Shown piece by piece: positions 1 to 6,119 of a stretch of 11,303 nt of DNA. The notes beneath the pieces were generated by a model. It worked only from the letters and a program-made list of their open reading frames with translations. It was not told where the DNA came from and searched no databases. A program made the translations under genes and the position numbers. The number at the start of each line of letters is the position of its first letter. The first letter of the stretch is position 1. The stretch comes from JAJVID01 sp035275345 (lineage in GTDB: Bacteria; Acidobacteriota; Blastocatellia; RBC074), in the NCBI GenBank assembly GCA_035275345.1, contig DATEMY010000332.1:1-11303 (forward strand). Direction: 5' to 3'.

Positions 1-274
1 GATCTCCGGAGGCCGGAACCAGCGTGGCGGTCTCAATCGAGAATTCAAATCCGGTCAGACTTACGAGCGCGCCGCAATCCCGCTTCGGTTTAACATCGGC
101 GTTGTCATTGAGCGATGGCTTCCAGTCTTTGAACTGAACGCTGTTCTGCGCCAGCGCTGATGAAGTTAAAGAGAGAAGGAGCATGACCAGGGGGATGAAA
201 GGCCGCCTGGGCGCCGGCGCCAGACCGGCCACGGCGGTCACGACCGTTTGATGATCTCTTCGGGTTGTGAACAT
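1..274 (-). CDS. Tannase/feruloyl-esterase-like secreted hydrolase, N-terminus only
   Basis: Only the first 91 codons lie in the window; the gene runs off the left edge. The start is an ATG at 274-272, nine bases after the stop of the cytochrome c gene, with a purine-rich ribosome site (GGTAGGGAA) in between. The protein opens with basic residues and a long signal peptide whose hydrophobic core is about residues 26-40, with a likely signal peptidase I site after ALA (residue 42). The mature part then has a cysteine at residue 67 in 'CGALVSLTGFEFSIETATLVPA'-like context. That Cys-x-x-Leu pattern, followed by a beta strand and a 'LVPA' turn, is typical of the start of tannase/feruloyl esterase (PF07519) proteins, which cleave phenolic esters outside the cytoplasm. 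The catalytic Ser/Asp/His residues are not in the window, so the family call rests on the N-terminus alone. It is the last visible gene of the LLM, unknown protein, cytochrome c, esterase run. Confidence 0.6.
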   Translation of the reverse strand, partial: MFTTRRDHQTVVTAVAGLAPAPRRPFIPLVMLLLSLTSSALAQNSVQFKDWKPSLNDNADVKPKRDCGALVSLTGFEFSIETATLVPASGD

Positions 275-283
275 TTCCCTACC

Positions 284-718
284 TCATTTCGATTGCTTGG
301 GCCCGATGCTGCGAATGTAATTGACGACCTGCCAGATCTGCTTCTGGTTGAGCCTTTCTTTGTAAGCCAGCATATCGGCCGACACTCCGTCCCGGATGAC
401 GACGAAGATTTCTCCGTCCGTCGAACCGTAATCCCAGGAGTCGTCAGTCAGGTCGGAAGGCTCGCCGCCGGAGAGCGCCAGGCCGCCGTCGCCTTTGCCG
501 TTAGGGCCATGACACGAAGCGCAATAGCGCTGATAGAGTCTCTTTCCCGCTTCGATCGATTCAGTGTTCTTCGGTTCAGGATTATTGAGCTTCTGCGCTT
601 CGGGATTTCGGCGCGGCTCCTGCGCTTGCGGCGTCAGCCAGAGTCCGGCCATGACAATAACGCTCAAGACCAGCGCCAGCCATTTCCGATCCACGATTCC
701 GCTATTCCTGAGGGACAT
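284..718 (-). CDS. Class I c-type cytochrome, exported or membrane-anchored, 144 aa
   Basis: This is a small electron-transfer protein acting on the periplasmic side. A hydrophobic segment at residues 13-29 followed by 'PQAQ' is a signal peptide or uncleaved anchor. The haem-binding motif CASCH is at residues 66-70, followed by the usual GPNGKGDG loop, and Met116 is the likely second axial ligand. The C-terminal helix 'QIWQVVNYIRSI' (about 127-137) is the classic cytochrome c closing helix. The size fits a single-haem class I cytochrome (cytochrome_CBB3/PF13442 type). The ATG start is supported by GGAG seven bases upstream (ATGGAGAATTTCG) even though it lies inside the end of the preceding gene, a 17-bp overlap that implies translational coupling. 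A later in-frame GTG (694-692) is the only other nearby start and has no better site. It may take electrons from a neighbouring oxidoreductase, but no partner can be proven from the sequence. Confidence 0.9.
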   Translation of the reverse strand: MSLRNSGIVDRKWLALVLSVIVMAGLWLTPQAQEPRRNPEAQKLNNPEPKNTESIEAGKRLYQRYCASCHGPNGKGDGGLALSGGEPSDLTDDSWDYGSTDGEIFVVIRDGVSADMLAYKERLNQKQIWQVVNYIRSIGPKQSK

Positions 719-1202
719 CGAAATTCTCCATCAGATATTCGGGGCGCCGCTCGCGCAGATGCAGAAATAGTTCGTGCGCAACATTGACGATGCGGTTCAC
801 CCCGTACGCATATTGATTGTTTTTGACTTTGAGGGATACGGAAACAAATCCGCCTCGGTTCGTACATGAAACCTCGGCCCGTTTCCGATCAACCCGCCTA
901 TGTTCTGGCAATTCGCGGTCGTGCCGCTGCTGAATGAAACTCTTCAGCTCGGCGTATAGCTCCGATTTCGCCGGGACGTTCGGCAGAAGCTGTCTGAATC
1001 GCAGCTCGTGTTTCGCCGCATCTACGCTTAGTTCCATCCGGTGATTGACCACCCAAACGAACTGGAAGCGCCCATTTCTGATCTCGCTGAAGCCGCGAAA
1101 GACGCCCCGGTCGGCATAGGCTTGCAGGCTTTCTCTGACCGCGCTCAGTGGCTTATCTGTAGTTCGTTTTGGTGAGACTGTCATAAATAACGAGTCATCC
1201 AA
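702..1202 (-). CDS. Conserved protein of unknown function, 166 aa
   Basis: I cannot assign a function. The protein is soluble in appearance, basic, with no signal peptide, no membrane segment and one cysteine (113). Two blocks look conserved-family-like: 'QAYADRGVFRGFSE' near residues 27-40 with 'LLPNVPAKS' at 72-80, and a C-terminal block 'YGVNRIVNVAHELFLHL' (about 133-149) followed by 'PEYLMENFDVP'. From memory this layout recalls a family of uncharacterised proteins in Alphaproteobacteria; this was not checked. The gene overlaps the LLM gene upstream by 8 bp (ATGATTGGATGA) and the cytochrome c gene downstream by 17 bp, so it is firmly inside the same transcript. A second ATG at codon 7 (1184-1182) is an alternative start; neither has a strong ribosome site, which fits coupling to the upstream gene. 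Its place between a flavin oxidoreductase and a cytochrome makes an accessory redox role possible, but this is only inference. Confidence 0.75.
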   Translation of the reverse strand: MDDSLFMTVSPKRTTDKPLSAVRESLQAYADRGVFRGFSEIRNGRFQFVWVVNHRMELSVDAAKHELRFRQLLPNVPAKSELYAELKSFIQQRHDRELPEHRRVDRKRAEVSCTNRGGFVSVSLKVKNNQYAYGVNRIVNVAHELFLHLRERRPEYLMENFDVPQE

Positions 1203-2031
1203 TCATCTGAACATATTGGTCGAGGATAGGCAGAACCTTATCACGCCCTTCGGACGGCACGTAGATAACCACCCGCTCCGCCCCGGCGCGCTCCAGATCA
1301 TCCAGCGCTTTGCGGTCCGGCTTGGGCCCGAAAATAGTGACAGAGATCGAACTCGGGTCACGACCCGCTTCTTCAGCTCGCTTCCTTAATGTGGCGATCT
1401 TCTCTTCAGGGTTGACCAAACGGACGCCGATAGGCATCCACCCGTCGCAGAATTCTATGACGCGGTCGAATGTGGTCGGCCCGTCTCCTCCCATCAGGAT
1501 CGGAGGATGAGGCTTCTGCACGGGCTTGGGGAACGACCAGATCGGATCGAAGTTGACGAACTCGCCGTGAAATTCGGCGTCGTCTTTGGTCCAGATCTCT
1601 TTCATGGCGAGCGTTCGCTCCCTGAGCACCCGCCAACGCCGCTTGAATTCGGTTCCGTGATTCTCCATCTCCTCGGCGTTCCATCCGCCGCCGATGCCGA
1701 AGATGACTCTACCGTTCGAAAGCATGTCCAGCGACGCAACCTCCTTGGCGGTAACGATCGGGTCACGTTCGATCAAAAGGCAGATGCCCGTGGCCAGACG
1801 GAGCCGCGTTGTAGCCGCCGCTGCGGCGGTGAGGGCGATAAAAGGGTCGTAAGTGTGCCAATACTCTCGAGGCAGGTCGCCTCCGGCTGGATACGGAGTT
1901 CTGCGGCTAGCGGGAATGTGAGTGTGTTCCGGGAACCAAATTGACTCGAATCCACGCTGCTCTACCTCGCGCGCCAGCTCGTCTGGCCTGATCGCGTAAT
2001 CTGTCGTAAACATCGCTATTCCGTATTGCAT
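1195..2031 (-). CDS. LLM-class flavin-dependent (F420-type) oxidoreductase, 278 aa
   Basis: This is a luciferase-like monooxygenase fold (bacterial luciferase family, PF00296), closest in layout to the probable F420-dependent oxidoreductase subgroup (TIGR03619). Seen in the protein: beta strand 1 'YGIAMFTT', then 'ESIWFPEHTHIP' (30-40) with the EH pair near the cofactor pocket; 'LRLATGICLLIERDPIVTAKEVASLD' (77-102); 'GRVIFGIGGGWNAEEMENHG' (107-126), the glycine-rich loop that contacts the cofactor; and 'PHPPILMGG' (174-182) followed by 'CDGWMP'. There is no signal peptide, so it acts in the cytoplasm. The start is set at ATG 2031-2029 because GGAG lies close upstream and family members begin here. 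A longer in-frame ATG at 2088 would add 19 residues encoded mostly by an inverted-repeat arm and is not credible. It is the first gene of the leftward run ending in the esterase. Whether it uses F420 or FMN, and its substrate, cannot be told from the sequence. Confidence 0.9.
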   Translation of the reverse strand: MQYGIAMFTTDYAIRPDELAREVEQRGFESIWFPEHTHIPASRRTPYPAGGDLPREYWHTYDPFIALTAAAAATTRLRLATGICLLIERDPIVTAKEVASLDMLSNGRVIFGIGGGWNAEEMENHGTEFKRRWRVLRERTLAMKEIWTKDDAEFHGEFVNFDPIWSFPKPVQKPHPPILMGGDGPTTFDRVIEFCDGWMPIGVRLVNPEEKIATLRKRAEEAGRDPSSISVTIFGPKPDRKALDDLERAGAERVVIYVPSEGRDKVLPILDQYVQMIG

Positions 2032-2049
2032 AAGCTCTCCATCGAAAAT

Positions 2050-2152
2050 GTACCGTAGGTTGTCCAACTGCGGAGGCTTGATAACCAAGCCGCTTGATTA
2101 CAATTGAACGATTAAATGATTAAACCTCCGCAGATTAGACAACCTACGGTAC
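2050..2152. repeat. Palindromic element: 27/28-bp inverted repeat around a 48-bp spacer
   Basis: The left arm is 2050-2076 (GTACCGTAGGTTGTC, then CAACTGCGGAGG). The right arm is 2125-2152 and is its reverse complement except for one substitution and one single-base insertion. The spacer is AT-rich and includes a small CAAGC/GCTTG hairpin at 2086-2096. The element sits between the end of the leftward hydrolase gene at 2247 and the LLM ribosome site, so it would be transcribed into the leader of the LLM operon. Size and layout fit a small non-autonomous palindromic repeat (REP/MITE-like) that could fold into a long hairpin in RNA. No transposase is near it. A role as attenuator or mRNA stabiliser is possible but not shown. 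Confidence 0.85.
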
Positions 2153-2246
2153 GTCGCTCGCCGATTTTCATGGTTTCAGGGGGACGCTGGGTTCATTTAT
2201 CTGTCTTTGGGTAATTGCCATTGCTGTCTTCACTACGCCGAGTCGT

Positions 2247-2993
2247 TCACTCCTGGCGACTTCTGTAACCAATCTGATATGGTGGTTTTTGCAGTTGAAC
2301 CATCACCACATCCACTGGCTCTACGACTTGTTTGTCGTGGTCGCGGATAAACCGAAAGCGGCAGGAGTCGCCGCCCGTCGAGATCGTCGACGGGAGTTCG
2401 GTGCGAATCGGACGAGTCGACCGATCAATAACGTCCAACCAAATGCGGTCGAAGACGCACAGCACAGGCGTTAAAGTGGGTTCGCCGTGGTCCACGAAAA
2501 ACTGATGGTAAGCGCAGCGGCGTACCACGAGCGTTACTGCGCCATCCGTTTTCTCCTCGGCAAACTCCATGCTCGTTCCATAGCTGCGCTGTAACAAGCG
2601 CGCCAGGGACCAGCGACTCAAAAAGCCTACCGGGTCCCGCGCGAGCCAGAGCCAAATCTTAGGCAGCCAGCGCCAGGGACGTTCCAGAGTCCGCTGAAAG
2701 ACCGCGCGCGCGAAGGCGTAAGCGCCTACCACGTCGCCCGTCTCCGCGCGGAATTCCCGAAAGGCGGCTAGCACGAGCGAACAATACGCATAAATCACTC
2801 TGGCTTTCGGCTCGGGGAGCGCCATTACGCTCATGTCAAAGACCTGCTGCGTATGATCACGTATGCGAGCGACTAACAAATCCGCATCCGGCATTACGGC
2901 GCCGCGCGCCTTCCGCTGCAGTTCGCGGCGGCAATTCCATATGAAGAAGTAGCCCAAGACGTTGATGATCAGGTTTCCGAATTTAAGACGCAT
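2247..2993 (-). CDS. L-2-amino-thiazoline-4-carboxylate hydrolase family protein, 248 aa
   Basis: The C-terminal half carries the signature of the ATC_hydrolase family (PF14196): 'RRCAYHQFFVDHGEPTLTPVLCVFDRIWLD' (158-187) and 'STISTGGDSCRFRF' (202-215). Cys160, His163, His169, Glu171, Cys179, Asp182 and Cys211 lie in these conserved blocks. The founding enzyme opens the thiazoline ring of ATC on the way to L-cysteine, but most relatives are uncharacterised, so the substrate here is open. The N-terminus has a short hydrophobic stretch (about 7-19) that could anchor it weakly; residues 106-130 are Trp/Leu-rich and amphipathic. The start ATG is five bases after the stop of the thiamine-diphosphate enzyme gene (TAATTGGGATG), so the two genes form a coupled pair and probably serve one pathway. 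The family's usual Pro after 'RC' is Ala here, a mild difference. Confidence 0.85.
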   Translation of the reverse strand: MRLKFGNLIINVLGYFFIWNCRRELQRKARGAVMPDADLLVARIRDHTQQVFDMSVMALPEPKARVIYAYCSLVLAAFREFRAETGDVVGAYAFARAVFQRTLERPWRWLPKIWLWLARDPVGFLSRWSLARLLQRSYGTSMEFAEEKTDGAVTLVVRRCAYHQFFVDHGEPTLTPVLCVFDRIWLDVIDRSTRPIRTELPSTISTGGDSCRFRFIRDHDKQVVEPVDVVMVQLQKPPYQIGYRSRQE

Positions 2994-2998
2994 CCCAA

Positions 2999-4954
2999 TT
3001 AATGATTATACGACATGCATCCCGGCTCGACCGTTCCGAGGAAGCCCGGCTCATACTGTTGCCTGGACCAGAATTCTTTCTTCGCCTGACAGTTGATGAG
3101 TGAAGGCCGGCTCTCTTTGACGGCGATCTGGTAACAGCGTTCCAGCGCCGCGCGGAAATCTCCCGGCTGGGTCACGTACTCGCCGTGCGCGCCGAGGCCT
3201 TCGGCGACCTTGTCGTAACGCACGTTTTCCTGGAACAGGTGCAGGCTCAATGTCACCGGGTTGCGGCTATTGCCGGTCCAGGTGCCCCAGGCGTTGTTGT
3301 TGTAAACGATCACGACCATCGGCATCCGATACTTCGAAGCGGTCTCGAGTTCCATGATCGTGTATCCGATGCCCGCGTCGCCTGTGACGCAGATCACCGG
3401 GGCGCCTTTGTAGGCGGCTTGCACGCTGACGCCGTTTTGCACCGCCACCGCCGCGCCGAACGCGTATCCGACATCCGGCCCGATCGCGCCGTACTGATAA
3501 GCGCCGTTCAGGATCTGGCCAGGGCGGTAGCCGCGCAAAAAGCGGCGCACGTATCTGGCGATGCCATATCCGCCGGAGACAAAGGTCGTCTGCTCTTTGG
3601 GCAGTTTGCCCCGGTACATAAAATCAGTCAGCTCTTTGGCGATCACCGCCGGGTGGACTGCGTCGGTATAGCTCATCCCCTTCGCATAGTAACTTTCGTT
3701 TTCGTCTTCGAACTTCTTCCGAGCCGCCGCGATCTCCGCCACCCAGGCTTCGTGTTTCATCGCAGGCAATGCGTCTGCCAGAGCTTCGAGCGCGGCCTTT
3801 TCGCAACTGACCATGCCGACGTCGATCGGAACATTGCGACCTATGTCCTCGCAGCATGGGTCAATGCGGATGTATTTCGCATCGGGCCCGAAGGCGAATT
3901 CGCCGACCGTCGGCATACAATACTGACCGACTAAAACGACGACATCCGCGCTGGGGAGCGCGCTCGGCGAAGCGTTAGCCGAAAGGGGACTGGCGTCCGA
4001 GAACTGCCCCTTCATCGCGCCGGATTCGACGACCGGAATCTGCGCCTTCTCGGCCAGCTTCTTCAAGGCGTCCCAGGCGCGGCTGTAAAAGACGCCATTG
4101 CTAGAGACGATGATCGGACGCTGGGCCTGTTTGAGCAATTCGACCGCGGCCGCGACGTCCTTCGGCCCCGGATGCGGTTTGGCGTTAGTGCGGTACTTGT
4201 TCTTGTCGTGGTAGAACTCGAGATCACCCGGCTTCTCGAAACGCGCGCGCGTGACTTCCGCCGGAAAATCCAGGTGCGCCGGGCGCGGGATGCCTGAGCG
4301 CAACTGCCGAAACGCATAAGCGCCATACTCGTGAATCCGCTTCGGGGTGATCAATCGCTTGCCGTACTTCTTCAAACCCTCCGTGGTCGGTTGCTGATAA
4401 CTGATCTGGATGCCGGCCTCTGTGTCCTCATGGGCGATTGTCATATTGCTGGCGAGCACGAGCACCGGCGATCTCGCCGCGTTGGCAGCGGCGATGGCGT
4501 TGATCATGTCGGTGAAGCCCGGCCCTTCCGTGCCCGACGCCGCCGCGACTTCACCCGTCACGCGACAGAATCCGTCGGCGGCATGGCACATCGCGCCTTC
4601 GTGGCGACCGGAGAAGGTCGGGATGCCTTCGAGCGCGATAGCATTGACGACGGAGTAATTGCCGGGACAGGAAAAGAGAGCGGCAAGGCCTTCTTCCTTG
4701 CAGAGTCGCGCGAAGACCTGCGCGCCGGTCATCGGGAAAGCGGCTGCCGTCGGCGTCGCCTTGGCGGCCTGGGCAAATGTGTCAGGGACTTTGATCGGCC
4801 TGGATTCGGGAGTGTCGGCGGCCTCCGCTTTGTTTTCACCGAACGCCATGACCGTGGTCGCCCCGGCGCCGGCCATAGCTTTGGTTATGAACTTTCTTCT
4901 GGAGACATCCGGCCCGGTTTTTTTGCCCCTGTTTTTGTTGTTAATTTCATCCAT
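2999..4954 (-). CDS. Tat-exported thiamine-diphosphate-dependent enzyme (acetolactate synthase/decarboxylase superfamily), 651 aa
   Basis: All three domains of the superfamily are visible. The N-terminal pyrimidine-binding domain is at about residues 74-245, with the activating glutamate in 'GRHEGAMCHAADGFCR' (Glu119) and 'TEGPGFTDMINAIAAA'. The central domain is at about 264-400 ('RPIIVSSNGVF', 'ADVVVLVGQ'). The C-terminal cofactor domain is at about 455-625, with the Mg/ThDP motif running from 'GDAG' (525-528) to 'NNN' (552-554). The canonical third Gly of GDG is Ala here. Before the catalytic part is a Tat signal: SRRKF at residues 18-22, then a hydrophobic stretch ('AMAGAGATTVMAF') and an alanine-rich cleavage zone near 'AEAA'. 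The enzyme therefore appears to be exported already folded with its cofactor. The start at 4954 has AGGAG five bases upstream; an ATG at 5017 would add 21 residues without a good site. It is the first gene of a pair with the ATC-hydrolase homologue. The reaction (carboligation or decarboxylation of a 2-keto acid or aldehyde) cannot be fixed from sequence. Confidence 0.92.
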   Translation of the reverse strand: MDEINNKNRGKKTGPDVSRRKFITKAMAGAGATTVMAFGENKAEAADTPESRPIKVPDTFAQAAKATPTAAAFPMTGAQVFARLCKEEGLAALFSCPGNYSVVNAIALEGIPTFSGRHEGAMCHAADGFCRVTGEVAAASGTEGPGFTDMINAIAAANAARSPVLVLASNMTIAHEDTEAGIQISYQQPTTEGLKKYGKRLITPKRIHEYGAYAFRQLRSGIPRPAHLDFPAEVTRARFEKPGDLEFYHDKNKYRTNAKPHPGPKDVAAAVELLKQAQRPIIVSSNGVFYSRAWDALKKLAEKAQIPVVESGAMKGQFSDASPLSANASPSALPSADVVVLVGQYCMPTVGEFAFGPDAKYIRIDPCCEDIGRNVPIDVGMVSCEKAALEALADALPAMKHEAWVAEIAAARKKFEDENESYYAKGMSYTDAVHPAVIAKELTDFMYRGKLPKEQTTFVSGGYGIARYVRRFLRGYRPGQILNGAYQYGAIGPDVGYAFGAAVAVQNGVSVQAAYKGAPVICVTGDAGIGYTIMELETASKYRMPMVVIVYNNNAWGTWTGNSRNPVTLSLHLFQENVRYDKVAEGLGAHGEYVTQPGDFRAALERCYQIAVKESRPSLINCQAKKEFWSRQQYEPGFLGTVEPGCMSYNH

Positions 4955-5085
4955 AGCCTCTCCTAGGCGCCGGCTTTGTTGATGGGTGGGCGCCGGTTTT
5001 TCGCCGTTGTCGCACAATCTTATATCTGCGTCCCGGCTGTGATATACGTTTTTTGTGTCTGAGCGAAACTGAAACGATGAGCGAG

Positions 5086-5114
5086 ATGCTTGCCTACCGG
5101 TCGGTAAGTATAGT
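5086..5114 (+). promoter_or_regulatory. Possible sigma70-type promoter for the VOC-MFS transcript
   Basis: TATAGT at 5109-5114 is one mismatch from the -10 consensus. Seventeen bases upstream, 5086-5091 (ATGCTT) is a poor -35. The operator-like dyad at 5089-5108 fills the spacer, a layout expected for a repressor-controlled promoter. The predicted start point near 5121 would give a leader of about 40 bases to the ATG at 5163. The weak -35 keeps confidence low. Confidence 0.35.
5089..5108. promoter_or_regulatory. Candidate TetR-family operator
   Basis: The 20-bp sequence CTTGCCTA-CCGG-TCGGTAAG is an imperfect dyad centred on CCGG with 6 of 8 arm positions paired. The right half, ACCGGTCGGTAAG, matches the well-known 'CTTACCGACCGGTCGGTAAG'-type site bound by many TetR-family repressors. 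It lies in the 208-bp gap between the divergent Tat-exported enzyme gene and the VOC gene, directly upstream of a TATAGT box. No TetR gene is in the window, so the regulator would be encoded elsewhere. Confidence 0.55.
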
Positions 5115-5162
5115 GAAATTAGCGGCGGCTGGCAATGTCACACTCAGGTCAGGAGCGAAGAT

Positions 5163-6023
5163 ATGAGACAACTTTTCCCGTTCTCCTTTTTGCTGTTGCT
5201 GATCCCGCTGGTTCCTCAATCACCATCCGGATCGCCGCAGGAAACCTCGAACGCCCCAAGCTTCCATCACGTCCACCTGAATTCGACCGACCCGTCGAAG
5301 GCGATCGAATTTTACACCCGCACATTCGATGTGACGAAGAAGATACGGCTGGCGGATTTTGACGGAATTCAGAGCGAGAAAATGTATCTGCTCTTCGACA
5401 AAGCGAAGTCTCCTCCGCCGACCACCCCCGACAGCGCGATCTGGCATTTCGGGTGGGGTAGCATGGCTATGGAGGCCGATTACCAGAAGCATCTCGCGAA
5501 TGGCGTAAGCTTTCACACGCCGATAACCAGGCTGGAATCAGGGGTGTTGATCGCTTATATGAAAGCGCCTGATGGCGCGCTGGTCGAGATCAACACATCG
5601 AATACGCGGGCCTTCATCCACGTTCACCTATACAGCGACGCGCCGCTCTGCGCGGCCGAATGGTACGTCAAGCATCTGGGAGCGACCAGCCGCTCGCAAC
5701 GCAGCGGGCCGTGCGAGGTCCCATTCGCGGCGCCCAGCGAGCCGCTCGGAGTGATTCGTTCGCCGGCGGCGACGGTCCGGTTCGGCCAGGTCAGTTTGAT
5801 TATCTACCCGCGCCAGCGACCCGGCCCGCTGGTCAGTCCGCGCGGCCACGTGGTTGACCACATCGCGCTCAGTGTTCCTGATCTGGCCGGCGCGATTGAT
5901 CGGCTGCGGAAATCGGGCGTGAAGGTGTTGGAAGAAGCGCACCCCTTCGGCGCCAGCAAAACGCCCGCGGCGATGATCGAAGGGCCGGATGCGATTGCGA
6001 TTGAGTTGATTGAGATGAAATGA
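5163..6023 (+). CDS. Secreted two-domain VOC-fold protein (glyoxalase/dioxygenase superfamily), 286 aa
   Basis: A signal peptide is evident: MRQLF, a leucine-rich core (residues 7-17) and a polar Pro/Ser-rich exit. Two vicinal-oxygen-chelate (VOC) domains follow. Domain 1 (about 33-146) has 'HHVHLNSTDPSKAIEFYTRTF' and candidate metal ligands His36 or His38, His95 ('WHFGWG') and Glu142 ('GALVEINTS'). Domain 2 (about 150-286) has 'IHVHLYSDAPLCAAEWYVKHLG' with His153/His155, His233 ('VVDHIALSVPDLAGAIDRL') and Glu281 near the C-terminus. The retained His/Glu ligands suggest a metal-binding, possibly active protein such as a ring-cleaving dioxygenase or glyoxalase relative; the substrate is unknown. 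An export signal is less usual for the superfamily. AGGAG eight bases before the ATG supports the start. It is divergent from the Tat-exported enzyme gene and 96 bp ahead of the MFS gene in the same direction. Confidence 0.88.
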   Translation: MRQLFPFSFLLLLIPLVPQSPSGSPQETSNAPSFHHVHLNSTDPSKAIEFYTRTFDVTKKIRLADFDGIQSEKMYLLFDKAKSPPPTTPDSAIWHFGWGSMAMEADYQKHLANGVSFHTPITRLESGVLIAYMKAPDGALVEINTSNTRAFIHVHLYSDAPLCAAEWYVKHLGATSRSQRSGPCEVPFAAPSEPLGVIRSPAATVRFGQVSLIIYPRQRPGPLVSPRGHVVDHIALSVPDLAGAIDRLRKSGVKVLEEAHPFGASKTPAAMIEGPDAIAIELIEMK

Positions 6024-6032
6024 TGGAATAGC

Positions 6033-6099
6033 GCGCGGATTTACGGATTGTCGTGGATCAATCCGTAAAAATCAGTAACGATCCGTCAAATCCGTGCGC
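6033..6099. repeat. ATCCGT-rich folded repeat between VOC and MFS genes
   Basis: ACGGAT/ATCCGT occurs several times in both orientations. An inner hairpin pairs GATTTACGGATTG (6038-6050) with CAATCCGTAAAAATC (6059-6073) across an 8-base loop. An outer pairing joins GCGCGGATTTACGGAT (6033-6048) with ATCCGTCAAATCCGTGCGC (6081-6099), interrupted only by short insertions. The two folds use the same left arm, so they exclude each other. It fills most of the 96-bp gap. It may be a dispersed palindromic repeat or an mRNA element; it lacks the T-tract of an intrinsic terminator. Confidence 0.7.
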
Positions 6100-6119
6100 C
6101 ATCTTAACAGTCGGGAGAC

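Noticed and set aside
2032..2088. N-terminal extension of the LLM gene to an ATG at 2088
   Set aside because: The extra 19 codons come mostly from the left arm of an inverted repeat, while ATG 2031 has a close GGAG and matches where the fold begins.
2116..2214. Rightward 32-codon ORF starting in the right arm of the palindrome
   Set aside because: It has no good ribosome site and its first codons are repeat sequence; it is probably a by-product of the element.
3185..4966. Long antisense ORFs (3185-3934 and 4331-4966)
   Set aside because: They are out-of-frame shadows of the ThDP enzyme gene, rich in Arg/His/Asp and without domain logic.
4966..4996. Two GGCGCCGG copies 23 bp apart in the leader of the Tat-exported enzyme gene
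   Set aside because: The GGCGCC palindromes could pair and mask the ribosome site, but the motif is short and GC-rich enough to arise by chance.
4955..5017. Longer start for the Tat-exported enzyme at ATG 5017
   Set aside because: It lacks a ribosome site and places the Tat motif unusually far from the start; ATG 4954 has AGGAG at good spacing.
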